From: Schoenoplectus triqueter
Lineage: Eukaryota; Streptophyta; Magnoliopsida; Poales; Cyperaceae
DNA length: 27,815 nt
Assembly: GCA_964058805.1 (NCBI GenBank)
Contig: CAXKVV010000161.1
Span: 1 to 27,815, forward strand
Direction: 5' to 3'
The notes under the pieces are model-generated. The model was not told the origin of the DNA. It did no database searches and was given only the letters and a program-made list of their open reading frames with translations. A program made the translations under genes and the position numbers. Below, one piece after another: positions 25,770-27,815 of this stretch. Position 1 is the first letter of the stretch, and the number at the start of each line of letters is the position of its first letter.

Positions 25770-27815
25770 CTAATAATCCTCTGTAACATATATACCCATA
25801 TGAGCGACATGCTCATGAAACTGTTTGGGTATCAATCCCTTAGTCAGTGGATCTGCTAGCATGGAAGCTGTACCAATATGCTCAATACTTATAAGTCCAC
25901 TCTGAACTCTCTCCTTCACAGCAAGGAACTTAATGTCGATATGTTTGGATTTCGACGAGCTCCTGTTGTTGTTAGAATACAGCACTGCTGAACTATTGTC
26001 ACAATATAACTTAAGTGGTAACTTAATAGTATCCACAATGCGCAGCCCTGTGACAAAGTTCCTTAGCCATATTCCATGGTTCGATGCCTCGAAACACGCA
26101 ATGAATTCGGCTGCCATGGTGGAGGAGGCAATCATGGATTGCTTTGCACTCCTCCAAGAAATAGCTCCTCCAGCCAACATAAAAATATAACCGGATGTTG
26201 ACTTTAAGCTATCCACACAACCCGCAAAGTCGGAATCAGTATACCCAATGACCTCAAGCTTGTCTGATCGCCGATATGTTAACATGTGATTCTTCGTTCT
26301 TTGCAAGTACCGTAGTACCCTTTTGGCTGCTTTCCAGTGATTCATACCAGGATTACTGAGATAGCGACCAAGCATTCCTGTGATATACGCAATATCCGGA
26401 CGCGTACACACTTGAGCATACATAAGACTTCCTATCAAGGAAGCATATGGAATCTGATGCATTTCTGATTTCTCGAGTTCTGTTTTTGGGCACTGATCAA
26501 GACTAAACTTGTCTCCTTTAGCAACAGGGGTATTTCCTAGTTTACAACTTTCCATACCATATCGCTTGAGAACTTTATCGATATATGCTTGTTGTGAAAG
26601 TCCTAAAATACCCTTATTTCTATCTCTGTGTATTTTAAGACCTAACACATATGATGCTTCGCCAAGATCTTTCATATCAAAATGTTTGAAAAGAAATTTC
26701 TTGGTTTCATGCATCATATTTTTATCGTTACTGGCAAGCAATATGTCATCGACATATAAAACCAGAAATACAAACTTACTCCCACTGAACTTGTGATATA
26801 TACATTCATCCACCAAGTTAGACTCAAATCCGAATGAGATAATTACTTGATGAAATTTGAAATACCACTGTCGAGACGCTTGTTTGAGTCCATAGATAGA
26901 CTTCTTTAATTTGCAAACCATCTGTTTCGAGTCATCAGATTCGTAATTCGGTGGTTGCGACATATAAATGCATTCATCAATGTCGCCATTGAGAAATGCA
27001 GTCTTAACGTCCATCTGATGTAACTCAAGGTCAAAGTGTGCCACTAAAGCCATGATAATTCTAAAAGAATCTTTCGTTGACACAGGCGAGAAAGTTTCTG
27101 TAAAGTCAATACCTTCTTTCTGTGTAAATCCCTTAGCAACTAGTCGTGCTTTATATCTTTCCACATTACCTTCTGAATCCTTTTTGGTCTTAAATATCCA
27201 TTTGCAACCAATAGGTTTCACACCTTGAGGTAAAGGGACGATATCCCAGACGTTGTTGTCATACATTGACTTTATTTCTTCATCCATGGCTTTGGTCCAT
27301 TTATGATAATTCACACTTTCTAAAGCCTGACGGAGAGTGACAGGATCATCCTCCATCATGCCAATGTTGAATTCATTTTCTTGAAGAAACACAATATAAT
27401 CATTAGATATTGCGCTTCTTCTCTCTCTGGTGGACCGTCTTAAAGGCACAGTTTCTTGAGGTTCTTGAGGTGGTATAGGTTCCTCATCAACATCAACATT
27501 GTCTTGTTCCAGATTCTCTTCTATTTCTGGAGGTTCATTGACTATAGGTTCATTCACCACAGATGTGGGTTCAGGAACCAATGAGTCTCCAGATATCCTT
27601 ATTACAATTGGTACCGATGTGGGTGCCTCTCGTATAGGAGAATCATGTGATTCTTCAAAGACAATTTGATTTGTATTTCCCCTCTGAACCATAACATCCT
27701 CAAAGAACTTAACTGTATTTGTCTCAAAAATTATTCTATTAGTGGGATCATAAAATTTGTACCCACGGGACCTTTCTGCATATCCGATAAAATAGCAGCT
27801 AACAGTCCTTTCATT
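25770..27815 (-). CDS. Ty1/copia polyprotein, C-terminal part (integrase tail, RT, RNase H); 5' end outside window
   Basis: This is the pol product that copies element RNA into DNA. The frame is open from the window edge, so the Met at 27692 is internal. The first 41 visible residues (CYFIGYAERSRGYKFYDP) are the integrase C-terminal region. Numbering from that Met, an acidic proline-rich linker (35-95) leads to reverse transcriptase from WTKAMDEEI (132). It carries KARLVAKGFTQ, QMDVKTAFLNG and the catalytic YVDDIL (313-318). The RNase H domain follows with YTDSDFAGC, SAKQSMIASSTMAAEF, KLYCDNSSA and ADPLTKGL. The C-terminus ends EDY, then a stop at 25770-25772. No frameshift or stop was found, so this half looks intact and possibly recently active. 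It belongs to the copia order (integrase before RT). Confidence 0.93.
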   Translation of the reverse strand, partial: NERTVSCYFIGYAERSRGYKFYDPTNRIIFETNTVKFFEDVMVQRGNTNQIVFEESHDSPIREAPTSVPIVIRISGDSLVPEPTSVVNEPIVNEPPEIEENLEQDNVDVDEEPIPPQEPQETVPLRRSTRERRSAISNDYIVFLQENEFNIGMMEDDPVTLRQALESVNYHKWTKAMDEEIKSMYDNNVWDIVPLPQGVKPIGCKWIFKTKKDSEGNVERYKARLVAKGFTQKEGIDFTETFSPVSTKDSFRIIMALVAHFDLELHQMDVKTAFLNGDIDECIYMSQPPNYESDDSKQMVCKLKKSIYGLKQASRQWYFKFHQVIISFGFESNLVDECIYHKFSGSKFVFLVLYVDDILLASNDKNMMHETKKFLFKHFDMKDLGEASYVLGLKIHRDRNKGILGLSQQAYIDKVLKRYGMESCKLGNTPVAKGDKFSLDQCPKTELEKSEMHQIPYASLIGSLMYAQVCTRPDIAYITGMLGRYLSNPGMNHWKAAKRVLRYLQRTKNHMLTYRRSDKLEVIGYTDSDFAGCVDSLKSTSGYIFMLAGGAISWRSAKQSMIASSTMAAEFIACFEASNHGIWLRNFVTGLRIVDTIKLPLKLYCDNSSAVLYSNNNRSSSKSKHIDIKFLAVKERVQSGLISIEHIGTASMLADPLTKGLIPKQFHEHVAHMGIYVTEDY

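Noticed and set aside
25933..26796. Plus-strand ORFs of 85 and 95 codons
   Set aside because: Antisense to the intact copia RT/RNase H coding sequence.

Overview
This is nuclear DNA of a flowering plant. The evidence is one well-conserved plant-type CDC45 replication gene surrounded by Ty1/copia retrotransposon pieces, hAT-like and Tourist-like DNA elements, several families of foldback MITEs in (TA)n tracts, a possible tRNA-derived SINE and long AT-rich microsatellites. The GC-rich, alanine-rich 5' end of the CDC45 ORF and the repeated TGACAAGTGGGNCCCAC-type motif suggest a monocot, but that is only an inference. The species cannot be read from the sequence.

Layout. 1-796 is a broken minus-strand copia gag. 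1.0-5.3 kb is non-coding repeat-derived DNA. It holds a tandem pair of TATA-plus-hairpin units, a field of GTGGGNCCCAC palindromes, a CCAAT/TATA promoter-like site and two short elements that share one cloverleaf-like fold. 5.3-6.5 kb is AT-rich. 6.6-7.9 kb is satellite-like direct repeats. 8.4-11.1 kb is a mobile-element cluster: SINE-like unit, orphan LTR with primer-binding site, three foldback MITEs and a truncated fourth. 11.1-15.4 kb has no recognisable gene, apart from a 0.3-kb GC-rich open stretch beside a C20 tract. 15.4-16.9 kb is a Tourist-like element swollen by about 1.2 kb of AAT-type microsatellite, followed by a 167-bp tandem duplication.

The one confident host gene is CDC45 (minus strand, 18090-19850), an uninterrupted 586-codon ORF. 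A symmetric E2F-like dyad lies about 160-180 bp upstream of its ATG, consistent with S-phase expression. Beyond it come another foldback MITE, a 1.7-kb non-autonomous hAT element with a visible 8-bp target duplication, a second full copy of the (TA)n-nested foldback family and a dead plus-strand copia fragment. At the right edge is the 3' half of a copia element whose integrase-tail/RT/RNase H reading frame is open, followed by its polypurine tract and 3' LTR.

The strongest candidate for something undescribed is the pair of cloverleaf-like elements at 4234-4304 and 4531-4598. Two arms and the trinucleotide linkers are conserved in sequence, while the closing stem and the third arm differ in sequence but stay base-paired. 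No operon-like cooperation between genes is expected or seen.
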